Assembly (NCBI RefSeq): GCF_015500075.1
Contig: NZ_CP045496.1
Span: forward strand, 3,110,001 to 3,174,000
Length of the DNA stretch: 64,000 bases
Source of the DNA: Mesorhizobium sp. INR15
GTDB lineage: Bacteria > Pseudomonadota > Alphaproteobacteria > Rhizobiales > Rhizobiaceae
Reading direction: 5' to 3'
In this document: piece after piece, positions 49,250 through 57,623 of the stretch
How the letters are laid out: the number at the start of each line of letters is the position of its first letter
How positions within the stretch are numbered: position 1 is the first letter of the stretch
The notes under the pieces: generated by a model
Databases searched by the model: none
Seen by the model: the letters and a program-made list of their open reading frames with translations, nothing else
Told to the model about the DNA's origin: nothing
Translations under genes and position numbers: made by a program

Positions 49250-50824
49250 TTGTCTCCAGCTGAAGCCGCATCGCCCGTCCTGCTTGCCGTCGAGGGTGTG
49301 ACCAAGCATTTCTCTGGCGTCACGGCGCTGAACGATGTCTCGCTCGACATCAGGCCGGGTGAAATCCTCGGCCTGCTTGGCGAGAACGGCGCCGGCAAGT
49401 CGACATTGCTGAAAATCCTTTCAGGCGTCATGCCGCCGTCCAGCGGCCGCATCGTCTTCGACGGCGCCGACTATCATCCAAGTAGCTCGCAGGACGCCAA
49501 GCGGCTTGGCATTGTCACCATCTACCAGGAACTCAGCCTGATTCCGACGCTGACGGTGGCGGAGAACATCTTCATCGGCCGTGCGCCGACCGGTCCGCTG
49601 GGGCTGGTGTCATGGCGCAAGATGGAAGAAGCCTCCCGCACGATCATCGCCCGCGTCGGTCTCTCCATCGATCCGATGACGCCGGTGTCCGCGCTGTCCG
49701 TGGCCGAGCAGCAGCTTGTCGAGATCGCGCGGGCGCTGTCGCTGAAAAGCCGGCTGATCATCATGGACGAGCCGACCTCGGCGCTGACCGAGACCGAGGT
49801 GCAGCGGCTGCTGTCGATCATGGACCGGCTGCGCAAGGACAATGTCGCCATCATGTTCGTCACCCACCGGCTGGAGGAAGCGTCGGCCATTTGCGACCGC
49901 ATGACGGTGTTGCGCGACGGCCGGCTGGCCGGCCATCTCGAGCGCGAAGGCGGGCCGATACAGCTGCCACGGATCATCGAGAAGATGGTTGGCCGCGCCG
50001 CGTCCGAACTCTATGCGCGGCCGGCGCAGCGCACGGTGGCTGGCGATGTCATCTTGTCGGTGCGTGGCCTGCGCACGGTGCGCGATCCCGAGGCGCCGCA
50101 TGCGATCGTGCTCGACGGCGTCGATATCGACCTCAAGGCCGGCGAAATCCTCGGCGTTGCCGGCCTCGTCGGCTCGGGCCGCACGGAGCTGGCGCGCGCC
50201 ATGTTCGGCGCCGACCGGATTGCTGCGGGAACCATTACGCTCAACGGCAAGAAAATCGCCCCGGCATCGCCCGCCGACGCGATCAGGCTTGGCATCGGCC
50301 TGGTGCCGGAGGACCGCAAGCATCAGGCGATCTTTGCCGCCCTCGGCATCCTGCCGAATTTCTCCGTGGCGTCGCTGGGATCCTTCAGCAACGGCCTCGG
50401 CTTCATGGCCGAGCGGCGCGAGCGCGACGCACTGTCGGGCTTCCGCAAGATGCTGTCGATCCGCATGGCCTCGGCCGAGCAGGCGATCGAAGGCCTGTCG
50501 GGCGGCAACCAGCAGAAGGTGATCCTGGCGCGCTGGCTGGCGCGCGATCCAAAAGTGCTTATCGTCGACGAGCCGACGCGCGGCGTCGATGTCGGCGCCA
50601 AGGCCGAGGTGCACCAGATCCTGGTGCAATTGGCGGCTCGCGGCATCGCGGTGATGATGATCTCGTCGGAACTGCCCGAGGTGCTGGCGGTGTCGGACCG
50701 GATCGTGACCATGCGCAAGGGACGCATCACCGGCGAAATGCCGGGGGTCGAGGCAAGCGAGGAGAAATTGATGGAACTGATGGCGCTTGACCGGCCAGGA
50801 TCCACCGAGGAGGCCGCACAATGA
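49250..50824 (+). CDS. Ribose-type ABC transporter ATP-binding protein
   Basis: This double-ATPase protein of 524 residues has Walker A GENGAGKST in the first half and a degenerate GLVGSGRTE in the second, as in RbsA. The signature in the second half is LSGGNQQKVILARWL, with IVDEPTRGVDVG as Walker B. The TTG start at 49250 is preceded by AGGGAGAAG. The permease start overlaps its stop (ATGA). It drives the sugar importer. Confidence 0.94.
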   Translation: MSPAEAASPVLLAVEGVTKHFSGVTALNDVSLDIRPGEILGLLGENGAGKSTLLKILSGVMPPSSGRIVFDGADYHPSSSQDAKRLGIVTIYQELSLIPTLTVAENIFIGRAPTGPLGLVSWRKMEEASRTIIARVGLSIDPMTPVSALSVAEQQLVEIARALSLKSRLIIMDEPTSALTETEVQRLLSIMDRLRKDNVAIMFVTHRLEEASAICDRMTVLRDGRLAGHLEREGGPIQLPRIIEKMVGRAASELYARPAQRTVAGDVILSVRGLRTVRDPEAPHAIVLDGVDIDLKAGEILGVAGLVGSGRTELARAMFGADRIAAGTITLNGKKIAPASPADAIRLGIGLVPEDRKHQAIFAALGILPNFSVASLGSFSNGLGFMAERRERDALSGFRKMLSIRMASAEQAIEGLSGGNQQKVILARWLARDPKVLIVDEPTRGVDVGAKAEVHQILVQLAARGIAVMMISSELPEVLAVSDRIVTMRKGRITGEMPGVEASEEKLMELMALDRPGSTEEAAQ

Positions 50825-51837
50825 GCGTCGCGGAAGACCAGAACCAGCGCGGCGGCATCAACATGGCACGGCTTTTGATGAGCTTCGGGCCGCTGCTGTT
50901 CCTTGTCGCCCTGATCGTCGTCTTCACCGTGCTGAAGCCGAGCTTCATCGACCCGATCAACCTGTTCAACATCACGCGGCAGATTTCGATCACCGGGCTG
51001 ATCGCGCTTGGCATGACCTTCGTCATCCTCACCGCCGGCATCGATCTCTCGGTCGGCTCGCTTCTCGCCTTTTGCGGCATGGTCGCCGCCGTTGTTGCCA
51101 AGGGCGGCACCGCCAACACGCTGTCGCTATCGACCTCGGGTACACAAGGTTTCGGCTGGTTCGCGGCGCTGCTTGCCGCCGTCGCGGTGGGCGCCGCCGC
51201 CGGCGGCGTGCAGGGGCTCGCCATCACGCGGCTGAAAGTTCCGCCCTTCGTCGTCACGCTGGGCGGGCTGACGGTGTTTCGCGGGCTGACGCTGACCATT
51301 TCCAATGGCGGCCCGATCTCGGGCTTCGACGCTTCGATGCGCTGGTTCGGCACCGGCCTGATCGGTCCCGTGCCGGTGCCGGCGCTGATCTTCGCGCTGG
51401 CGGCGGTTCTGTGCCACGTCGTGCTGCGCTACACCCGCTATGGCCGCGCCGTCTATGCCGTCGGCGGCAATGCGGAGGCGGCGCGCCTGTCCGGCCTGCG
51501 CGTCGACCGCATCCTGGTCTCGGTCTATGTCATCGTCGGCTTCTTCGCCGGGCTCGCCGCCTTTGTCCTGTCGGCGCGGCTGAACTCTTCCGAAGCGGTG
51601 GCCGGCATCGGCTACGAGCTGACGGTCATCTCCGCCGTCGTCATCGGCGGCACATCGCTGTTCGGCGGCATCGGCTCGGTCGGCGGCACGGTGGTGGGCG
51701 CGGCTCTGATCGGCGTGCTGCAGAACGGCCTGCAGTTCAACAACGTCTCGTCCTACACGCAAAGCATTGTCATCGGCCTGATACTGATCCTTGCGGTGGC
51801 TTTCGACCGATGGCTGAAGTCACGGGTGCGGCGATAG
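50821..51837 (+). CDS. Ribose-type ABC transporter permease
   Basis: This permease of 338 residues is RbsC-like, with about eight to ten helices, LGMTFVILTAGIDLSVGSLLAF (about 62-83) and the conserved GGNAEAARLSGLRVDR loop (about 217-232). It starts in the stop codon of the ATPase gene. The end of the operon is followed by a repeat. Confidence 0.94.
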   Translation: MSVAEDQNQRGGINMARLLMSFGPLLFLVALIVVFTVLKPSFIDPINLFNITRQISITGLIALGMTFVILTAGIDLSVGSLLAFCGMVAAVVAKGGTANTLSLSTSGTQGFGWFAALLAAVAVGAAAGGVQGLAITRLKVPPFVVTLGGLTVFRGLTLTISNGGPISGFDASMRWFGTGLIGPVPVPALIFALAAVLCHVVLRYTRYGRAVYAVGGNAEAARLSGLRVDRILVSVYVIVGFFAGLAAFVLSARLNSSEAVAGIGYELTVISAVVIGGTSLFGGIGSVGGTVVGAALIGVLQNGLQFNNVSSYTQSIVIGLILILAVAFDRWLKSRVRR

Positions 51838-51844
51838 GCGCGCT

Positions 51845-51990
51845 CCCTTCTCCCCTGTGAGAGAAGTGGCCTCGCGAAGTGAGGCCGGATGAGGGGTGCT
51901 CAATGCCGACGTCTCATTTCTTCCAGTACCTCTCAACCGTCTCGACGCTGCGCGCCGATCCACCTTCTCCCACAAGGGGAGAAGGAAAGG
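51845..51990. repeat. Inverted palindromic repeat between convergent genes
   Basis: The left half has CCCTTCTCCCCTGTGAGAG and GTGGCCTCGCGAAGTGAGGCC, and the right half has CACCTTCTCCCACAAGGGGAGAAGG. It is a third sequence type of the same paired-hairpin plan. Lying between the permease and the convergent phosphatase gene, it can end transcription from both sides. Confidence 0.65.
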
Positions 51991-52000
51991 CCGCTTGCGC

Positions 52001-52576
52001 TTAACTCCCCAGCTTCTCCTCAATCACGCGCGCTGAGCCCGGCACGAGCTGGCCGGCAGGGTCGAAGCGCAGCACCACCACCCAGTTGAACTCGTCATCA
52101 GGCCATTTGCCGGTCGGCAGCAATGCTGTCGGGTCGGCGCCGAAGGCGTGGATGAGTTTGGGCAGCTCGCCATGATGCCAGGCGATGAGAATCGACTTGC
52201 CGTGACTTTCGGTTGACAGCGCCTGGACGAGAGCCTTGACGTCCTTGTCGGCGAAGCGCTGGTCGATGGGCAGTTTCAGCGCTTGCGCCAGCGGCGCCAG
52301 TGTCAGCCGCTCGCGTGCGCTGTTCTTGGAATCCGCGCTTGCCACCAGCACATCAGGACGAAACGCCACGCCGTCGAGCATGATGGGCTGGAAATAGGCG
52401 ACATAGGCCTGTGCGCGGGCCTCGCCGGCGGGTGACAGGCCCGTCCCGCTGTCCGGCTTTTCGCCATGGCGCACGATCAGCACCGTGGCGTCTGCGAGAC
52501 CCGCCGTAGTGCTGGCGGCATCGGCCGATACGGCAAAGGCGAAGAGCCAGAGGAAGGCGAAGGCAAGCTGTTTCAT
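52001..52576 (-). CDS. Exported histidine phosphatase family protein
   Basis: This protein of 191 residues has a signal peptide (MKQLAFAFLWLFAFAVSADA) and an RHG motif VLIVRHGEKPDSGTGL. The second catalytic His is in LIAWHHGELPKLI. The start at 52576 follows GGAGACCACG. It resembles periplasmic phosphoglycerate-mutase-like proteins of unknown substrate (SixA-like). It is distinct from the cytoplasmic one at 34355. Confidence 0.88.
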   Translation of the reverse strand: MKQLAFAFLWLFAFAVSADAASTTAGLADATVLIVRHGEKPDSGTGLSPAGEARAQAYVAYFQPIMLDGVAFRPDVLVASADSKNSARERLTLAPLAQALKLPIDQRFADKDVKALVQALSTESHGKSILIAWHHGELPKLIHAFGADPTALLPTGKWPDDEFNWVVVLRFDPAGQLVPGSARVIEEKLGS

Positions 52577-52704
52577 CGTGGTCTCCGCGGGCATGTGTTG
52601 ATGCCGGGCAACCAAGGCGCATCATTCTGACGGAATGAGGGCCGGGTAGGCCATCTCGCGGGAAGGTGATGGCGCTCAATCGTGGATGCGCTGGCGCCAG
52701 TACC

Positions 52705-53073
52705 TCACGCCGCTTCGCGGGCCCAGATTTGGTGGCTGTAGCGGCGGAAGAATCGTGCGATCAGCCGCTGCTGTCTGGCTCTGGCGAGGTCGGGCAGGCG
52801 CCGTTCCTGGCGCCAGCGCGGCATGTTGCGCCAGAAGACGATAAAGCGGGCGGTGTCCTCGAGCGCTTCCTCGAGGGATAATGCTGGGTGGATCGCGCCC
52901 AGCACCATGGCCTCCGAATGCTTCAACGCGTCGATGATGGCCTTGCGGGCGATGTGGCCTTGCCGGGCCTGATGGATGCCATGCTCGCGGATCGCCGCGT
53001 AAGCTTCGAGCAGGGCAGGGCTGTCGCCGGTGTAGCCTGACATGCGGGCGAAATCGGCGGCAAGGGTGTCCAT
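52705..53073 (-). CDS. Hypothetical helical protein at the edge of the phage-like region
   Basis: This basic, helix-rich protein of 122 residues has no signal peptide (ARQGHIARKAIIDALKHSEAMVLGA, then RQERRLPDLARARQQRLIARFF). No family is recognised. It lies beside the 20-base motif at 53135, which reads toward this gene and includes a TTATAT box, so the motif may hold its promoter. The start at 53073 follows GGGAGTGCCA. Confidence 0.6.
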   Translation of the reverse strand: MDTLAADFARMSGYTGDSPALLEAYAAIREHGIHQARQGHIARKAIIDALKHSEAMVLGAIHPALSLEEALEDTARFIVFWRNMPRWRQERRLPDLARARQQRLIARFFRRYSHQIWAREAA

Positions 53074-53134
53074 TGGCACTCCCGGAGTTCAGAACGCGGC
53101 AAGCGGAAAAGCCGCGACTCATGTTTTCGAGTAA

Positions 53135-53154
53135 ATATAAGCATAACTCAAAAA
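53135..53154 (-). promoter_or_regulatory. 20-base motif, copy 1 (operator/promoter candidate)
   Basis: ATATAAGCATAACTCAAAAA on the plus strand is identical to the reverse complement of 55592-55611. It lies between divergent genes at 53073 (minus) and 53259 (plus). Read on the minus strand it includes TTATAT, 62 bases before the start at 53073. Confidence 0.6.
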
Positions 53155-53258
53155 CTTGCGAAAGTGAAACTGTTGGGAAAGTGAAAAAGAGCGACTCGAC
53201 TCCTGCTTCAAAACGCACGAATATGTGAACAAATCAGGAACGGAGGCGTGGAGGGGCG

Positions 53259-53561
53259 ATGGCTTTACCGGGCAGGGAACCAACGATCGCGCATGTCGCG
53301 TCGATATCGGTCGAATGCGCCGATTGCGGCCGCAACAGGTGGTGGAAACCCGACCAGCTGAAGCGTTTCGGCGTGACAAGGGAGACGCCGCTGGCGGCCC
53401 TTTCGGGACGCATCATCTGCTCGGCCTGCCGCGCCGAGGGGCTGCCCGGCGTGGCGGTGTCGATCCAGGCGGCGTTCATCGACGACAAGGAACGTGCGCG
53501 TGCCGAAGCGCATATGCTGAACAGCCGCGACGTGCCGCTGGAGCGCTCGAGGAGGGCGTGA
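53259..53561 (+). CDS. Small protein with two CxxC motifs (zinc-ribbon-like)
   Basis: This protein of 100 residues has CADCGRNRWWKPDQL (about 20-34) and IICSACRAEGLPG (about 52-64), which together could bind one zinc. It starts after GGAGGGGCG. No named family is evident. It is transcribed divergently from the hypothetical gene at 53073 and converges with the nucleotidyltransferase gene. The zinc-ribbon look suggests nucleic-acid or protein binding. Confidence 0.68.
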   Translation: MALPGREPTIAHVASISVECADCGRNRWWKPDQLKRFGVTRETPLAALSGRIICSACRAEGLPGVAVSIQAAFIDDKERARAEAHMLNSRDVPLERSRRA

Positions 53562-53620
53562 GGGCGCGGGCTGAGATGATCTGCAGCGGGCACGAGAAGG
53601 GGCACCGCCTTCGCCAAGCT

Positions 53621-54709
53621 CTATTTCAGGCCGAAGTTCGCAGGGTCTTGATCGGTCTCGATCAAGCCTCGCCGAAACCCATCCTCCACAAGACGCCTGT
53701 TCTCTCCGATATACGACAGGCCGATGGAAATTCCTTCACGCCACGAAGTGCCGCGGTTCCAGGCCTCCGCGAAAGCCATGGCGAGATCGACGTGGCGACG
53801 CGTCTGGACCAGGGCTTCGATCAGGGAAGCGGCCTGTGCTGTGTCTTTTTCCAGCTTTGTGTAGCCCGAGGCGTCCTTGCGCCGGCGCGTGCTGACGATC
53901 AATTTGTGGACCGCATACCGCTCTGGCGCGGGGAGGGTAACGGGGACGCCGCTTTTGTGCAGCATGACGGTGCGCACCGGATCCTGAATGAGGAAATCGA
54001 GAAACCTGAGGGGCTGGGCGGCGGCCCCGCCAAGCGCCGGCATTCTTGCCGCGCGGTCCGAATGTTCGTCGCTGCCTGTGTTGGGTGTCAGGAACTCAAC
54101 CTTGAACTTTTTCGCATTTTCAAACTGGGTGCTGAACCTGTTGTCCGATTGGTGCGGAATGTCGCGAAAGGTCGAGTCGATCGCCTTGAGGACGTCCAGT
54201 ATCGGCGGAAGGCTGTCTTCGACAGCGGCGGAAATCGAATGAAACTGGGCGAAATCGGCGTCGCCAGTCTGCATGGCTGTTGACGGCAGGCGAACTCCGA
54301 GCAGGCCCGGATAGCATTGATAGGCGACGGTCCCGACCAGAACGCCTCTGAGCCTGAACAGGCCGGCATCCGAAAGCGCCGCCACGACATCCCCGGTAAA
54401 CCGTTCCGGGGCTGGCAGGTAGGCGTTCCTGACCAGGGTTGATACCAGCTTGCGGCGGCTCTTCAGGTCATTCTTCAAATCTTTGAAAGACTTGACCCTG
54501 TTGCTTATCTCTTCGTTGGCGCAAGAGCCGACATATTTCCTGACCGGTTTGCCGTCGACATTGGTCTGAAAATACCAGAACTCCTGGTTCTTCGACTTCT
54601 GCCTGACGAAGATCCCGTCACTCGAAAAATCCGAAGTGAAGGCCGCGTCGAAGGTCCGCTGATCAAGCTCGGCGAACATGGTCCTGTAGACGATATCGAC
54701 GTCTTTCAT
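53621..54709 (-). CDS. GSU2403-family nucleotidyltransferase-fold protein
   Basis: This protein of 362 residues resembles the GSU2403-type nucleotidyltransferase family. Characteristic segments are EFWYFQTNVDGKPVRKYVG (about 43-61), LFRLRGVLVGTVAYQCYPGLLGV (about 117-139), TGDADF with the metal Asp pair (about 148-153), and PAPERYAVHKLIVSTRRR near 260. Related folds include antitoxin-like and defence nucleotidyltransferases, but the function is not known. No ribosome site precedes the ATG. Two 30-base dyad sites lie directly upstream. Confidence 0.85.
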   Translation of the reverse strand: MKDVDIVYRTMFAELDQRTFDAAFTSDFSSDGIFVRQKSKNQEFWYFQTNVDGKPVRKYVGSCANEEISNRVKSFKDLKNDLKSRRKLVSTLVRNAYLPAPERFTGDVVAALSDAGLFRLRGVLVGTVAYQCYPGLLGVRLPSTAMQTGDADFAQFHSISAAVEDSLPPILDVLKAIDSTFRDIPHQSDNRFSTQFENAKKFKVEFLTPNTGSDEHSDRAARMPALGGAAAQPLRFLDFLIQDPVRTVMLHKSGVPVTLPAPERYAVHKLIVSTRRRKDASGYTKLEKDTAQAASLIEALVQTRRHVDLAMAFAEAWNRGTSWREGISIGLSYIGENRRLVEDGFRRGLIETDQDPANFGLK

Positions 54710-54720
54710 CGGCCGGCCCG

Positions 54721-54810
54721 GGTGTAAAGTTTTTGCAAATTATGTACAACCGTAGCGGCTGAGCCGGCGAAATTCAAGCGGTTGTACATTTTTTGCGAAA
54801 ACTTTACAAC
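54721..54810. promoter_or_regulatory. Double dyad in the promoter of the nucleotidyltransferase gene
   Basis: Two sites of about 30 bases face each other, at 54723-54752 and 54779-54810. On the minus strand each begins near TGTAAAG or TTGTAC and contains TTTGCAAA or TTTCGCAAA-like cores. In the right site GTTGTA and TACAAC arms frame the site. The two are near reverse complements over about 30 bases. Each also has TTGTAA/C spaced 17 from TACAAC/TACACC, like overlapping promoters. Confidence 0.65.
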
Positions 54811-54839
54811 TGCGCTTTCGCGAAGGGAAGAGGAGCTCC

Positions 54840-55535
54840 TCAATATCCCAGCAGTTCCTTGAGCGGGATGACGCGCCAGACGTGTTTTATCGCGTAGCGG
54901 TCGAAGGTCAGCAATTTGGGCGGATTGTACTGCTCGACCACCAGCTCGGCTGCGGTGCGCTTGACCAGCTTCTTGATGAAGGCCTTGCCGTTGCGCTCGT
55001 TTTCTTCCGGAAAGGTCTCGATCACCACATGGTCGCCGGGCACGGCGTCGCGGCCGCCGCAATAGAGCATTTCGCCGGGTTCGTAGCGCGGCACCATGGA
55101 GTCCGACAGCACATGCAGCGCGAACACCTTGCGTAGATGGGCGATGCCGGGCGGGCGCTGGACATAGCCGGCGACCTCGCCGTTGAAGGTGAAGTCGCCA
55201 TCGTCGCCGCCGACAGCCGCGCCGAGCAGTTCGATGTCCATCGGCCCGGAGGGCAGCGGGCCGGCATCGGTGACGATCTCGGCATCGGCGACCGGGCCGG
55301 CATCATCGAGGAAAACGACCTCGCCCTTGCCGAGCGCCACCGGGTCGACGCGCAGGAAGGCGGCGGTCTTCAACAGGTTCTCTGTCTTGGGCAGGTTGCG
55401 GCCGGTTTCCCAGTTGCCGACGGCTGCGACATCGGTGTCGTTGTGCTCGGCAATATGACGCATGACCAGGCCGCGCTGCTTGCGCGCCTGGCGGATCGCT
55501 GCTCCGACCTTGATCGATAGTGAGGTTTTTGCCAT
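54840..55535 (-). CDS. XRE/S24 (LexA-like, phage-type) repressor
   Basis: This repressor of 231 residues has an N-terminal helix-turn-helix (IRQARKQRGLVMRHIAEHNDTDVAAVGNWETGRNLP, about 13-48) and a C-terminal S24 peptidase domain, with the Ser in LSDSMVPRYEPGEML and the Lys in GKAFIKKLVKR. Such proteins cleave themselves when activated by RecA and de-repress phage genes. The start at 55535 follows an A+T-rich stretch. A longer frame to 55571 is possible. The 20-base motif at 55592 lies 57 bases upstream and is a likely operator. Confidence 0.92.
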   Translation of the reverse strand: MAKTSLSIKVGAAIRQARKQRGLVMRHIAEHNDTDVAAVGNWETGRNLPKTENLLKTAAFLRVDPVALGKGEVVFLDDAGPVADAEIVTDAGPLPSGPMDIELLGAAVGGDDGDFTFNGEVAGYVQRPPGIAHLRKVFALHVLSDSMVPRYEPGEMLYCGGRDAVPGDHVVIETFPEENERNGKAFIKKLVKRTAAELVVEQYNPPKLLTFDRYAIKHVWRVIPLKELLGY

Positions 55536-55591
55536 GGCGCCATGTGAGCGATGAAAGCTTCTCTCGTCCATGAAAGAATGGCTTGCATCAC

Positions 55592-55611
55592 TTTTTGAGT
55601 TATGCTTATAT
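55592..55611 (+). promoter_or_regulatory. 20-base motif, copy 2 (operator/promoter candidate)
   Basis: TTTTTGAGTTATGCTTATAT is the exact reverse complement of 53135-53154. It lies between the S24 repressor gene (minus) and the plus-strand genes from 55618 on. A site in this place is the expected operator of a phage-type repressor. Confidence 0.65.
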
Positions 55612-55617
55612 CAAGCC

Positions 55618-56013
55618 ATGCAAAAGCTCAACCCCATCCCATCCGAGTGCGCCTTCGCGCAAGCCTCGCATCGGCCTGCCGCGCTCCTCCTTCCGCCCCG
55701 GCTGTCCTGCTCCCCGGCCGGGGCGAAGCCCGAGGCTTTGAACGCCTGTCGCCGCCCGAGATCCGGGCCAGTGCGACAGGCATCAGCCTCGGATCCGGTC
55801 CGCCCGTCACCGGCGGCCGGAACGGCCGGAGCCGTTTTCCCTGACGGCTCCGGCCTCCAATTCGGGCAAAGCCTTTCCAACTTGCCTTGCCGTACAAGCA
55901 TCCGGACCGAGGACGGCACAGTCATCCTGTTCGACCGCTGCACGGGCAGGGCGGTTTCCGCCCCGACCCGAGAGGCCGCCGAGGCGCGGTTCGCCCGGCC
56001 CGGCGGCGGCTGA
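55618..56013 (+). CDS. Uncertain low-complexity protein
   Basis: This is a possible protein of 131 residues, rich in Pro, Ala, Ser and Arg and starting MQKLNPIPSECAF six bases after the 20-base motif. Only the last third (IRTEDGTVILFDRCTGRAVSAPTREAAEARF) has a protein-like pattern. No ribosome site or family is visible. It may be a translated leader region or a chance frame in high-G+C DNA. Confidence 0.35.
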   Translation: MQKLNPIPSECAFAQASHRPAALLLPPRLSCSPAGAKPEALNACRRPRSGPVRQASASDPVRPSPAAGTAGAVFPDGSGLQFGQSLSNLPCRTSIRTEDGTVILFDRCTGRAVSAPTREAAEARFARPGGG

Positions 56014-56125
56014 CCGGCCTCAACCTCAATTTCTGAAACCCCCGGCCTCGCGGCCGAAACTCCTGGCTTTACGGCGCGCTGCAGGCGCGGCCGAGGGCTG
56101 CGCAATGGAATGGAATGGAGCCGAC

Positions 56126-56800
56126 ATGCCGAGCTATATCGACAGCGAATTGCAAGCGATCGCCAGCTGGCTGAAAGACGGGCTGTCGGCCTCGGGGATC
56201 GCGGCTGAATTCAGTGCGCTGCGCGGCAGCCCGGTATCGCGCAATGCCATCATCGGCATCGTGCATCGCAATGCCATGCTGGCGGCGATCGGCTTTGCCA
56301 ACGGCAAGGGCGTGATCGCGGAGCGTGCCGCGAACCGGGCCAGCCACAAGGCCGCCAACGAGATGGTTGGGCTGGTGCAAAAGCGGGCAAGCGGCGGCAT
56401 ACCGCACGTTATTGGTGATGCCGGTACAAAACCCCGCCCCGCTGGGAAATCCAGGCGCGAGCCGCCACCGGCCTGGTTGCCGCCGCGCCTTTTCGTACAC
56501 GAGTTGGGCGCGCTGCCGCCGGATGGCGAGGCCTTTCGCTTCAAGGTGCCGGTGCCGCAACGCCCGCCGGTGGGTCGCCAGCCGCATGGCGTGGCGATGC
56601 GCTTCATCGACTGCCTGTTCGGCCGCTGCCGCGCACCACTCGACTTGACGCTGGAGGAAGACCCGGAAAAGGACGCGCCAGGCGGGCGGCCAGGCGAAGA
56701 CATGCTGTGCTGCGGCATGCACACGCGGGCGCTGAAAAGCTACTGCGAATACCATCAGGCGTGCTTTCGCCGCCGCATTTTCGTGGCGCAGCCGGTGTGA
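56126..56800 (+). CDS. GcrA-like regulator
   Basis: This protein of 224 residues resembles GcrA, the sigma-70-binding cell-cycle factor of alphaproteobacteria. The N-terminus (ELQAIASWLKDGLSASGIAAEFSALRGSPVSRNAIIGIVHR) is the DNA-binding helix-turn-helix, and the C-terminus (RFIDCLFGRCRAPLD, LCCGMHTRALKSYCEYHQACF) is the Cys-rich sigma-binding part. The start at 56126 follows GGAG. Phage-like regions often carry such copies besides the chromosomal gene, and the context here suggests an accessory copy. Confidence 0.85.
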   Translation: MPSYIDSELQAIASWLKDGLSASGIAAEFSALRGSPVSRNAIIGIVHRNAMLAAIGFANGKGVIAERAANRASHKAANEMVGLVQKRASGGIPHVIGDAGTKPRPAGKSRREPPPAWLPPRLFVHELGALPPDGEAFRFKVPVPQRPPVGRQPHGVAMRFIDCLFGRCRAPLDLTLEEDPEKDAPGGRPGEDMLCCGMHTRALKSYCEYHQACFRRRIFVAQPV

Positions 56801-56820
56801 GGAAAGCGCGCGCCTATCCC

Positions 56821-57138
56821 TTATTTCGGCACTGTGCGGCCGAGCTTCGGCATGCGGCTTTGCACGCTCCTGGCCTCCAGCATCATCGGCGTGCCGCCTT
56901 CAGACACCAGCACGCCGCTGACCCGGGCAAAGCCGGTAAAAACCTTGATGGCATCCGAGGCCGACATCTGTGCCGCGATTGCCGCGCTGCAGGCGTTAAG
57001 CGCGCTGCGGTAGACATGGCCCCGCCGCTCCACCGGCCAGCGCTGCAGGAAATCGGCGGCCTCACTGACGCTGTCGATCTCCTGGGCATGGCCATCGAGC
57101 ATTACCTTGAGCGGCACTCCTGTTTTCATCGTACCCAT
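56821..57138 (-). CDS. DUF982 family protein
   Basis: This protein of 105 residues has the DUF982 pattern (LKVMLDGHAQEIDSVSEAADFLQRWP, then VYRSALNACSAAIAAQMSASDAIKVFTGFARVSGVLV). DUF982 is nearly confined to rhizobia and relatives and has no known role. A second member lies at 57244. The start could also be the Met at 57129. Confidence 0.82.
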   Translation of the reverse strand: MGTMKTGVPLKVMLDGHAQEIDSVSEAADFLQRWPVERRGHVYRSALNACSAAIAAQMSASDAIKVFTGFARVSGVLVSEGGTPMMLEARSVQSRMPKLGRTVPK

Positions 57139-57243
57139 GGCGTTCACCCTGGTTCTGGCGCGCGGCTTGTTTACGGCGCGCGGAAATCTCGCGCTGATCA
57201 ACGCCGGACGCAAGCCCGCGGTTGCATCACATTTTCACTCGCC

Positions 57244-57525
57244 TCAGGGGTTGGTGGCGGCGTCCAGCCATTCGGTGGCGCGGCTTTTGGGCCTCGTCAC
57301 CAGAATGCCTTGCTCGCGCGCGGCCTTCTTGAAGGCATCGAAGGCGATGCGCTGGCTGCAGGTGCCGTCAATGGCCAGCCCCACCAGCCGCATGGCCGCC
57401 TGAAAGGCCTCGGCGGTCTTGTCCGGCCATTGCTGGCCAAGCGCCTTGGCGGCCTCGGCCACCGAGCCGACCATGGCGGTCTTGTTGTCGCAAAAGCGCA
57501 GGGTAACCGGCATGAAGGCCGTCAT
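57244..57525 (-). CDS. DUF982 family protein
   Basis: This is the second DUF982 protein, of 93 residues, with VTLRFCDNKTAMVGSVAEAAKALGQQWP and AAMRLVGLAIDGTCSQRIAFDAFKKAAREQGILV. The start at 57525 has GGAGACTTGCCG upstream. It is a diverged neighbour of the one at 56821, so the pair probably arose by duplication. It faces away from the replication-type gene at 57624. Confidence 0.85.
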   Translation of the reverse strand: MTAFMPVTLRFCDNKTAMVGSVAEAAKALGQQWPDKTAEAFQAAMRLVGLAIDGTCSQRIAFDAFKKAAREQGILVTRPKSRATEWLDAATNP

Positions 57526-57623
57526 CGGCAAGTCTCCTGTATTGATGGACGCCAGACAACGTCGCAAGCCCCGGCTGGTTCCATCCGGCGCGGCCTGACG
57601 GCGGGCAATTCGTGGAGGGCGCC

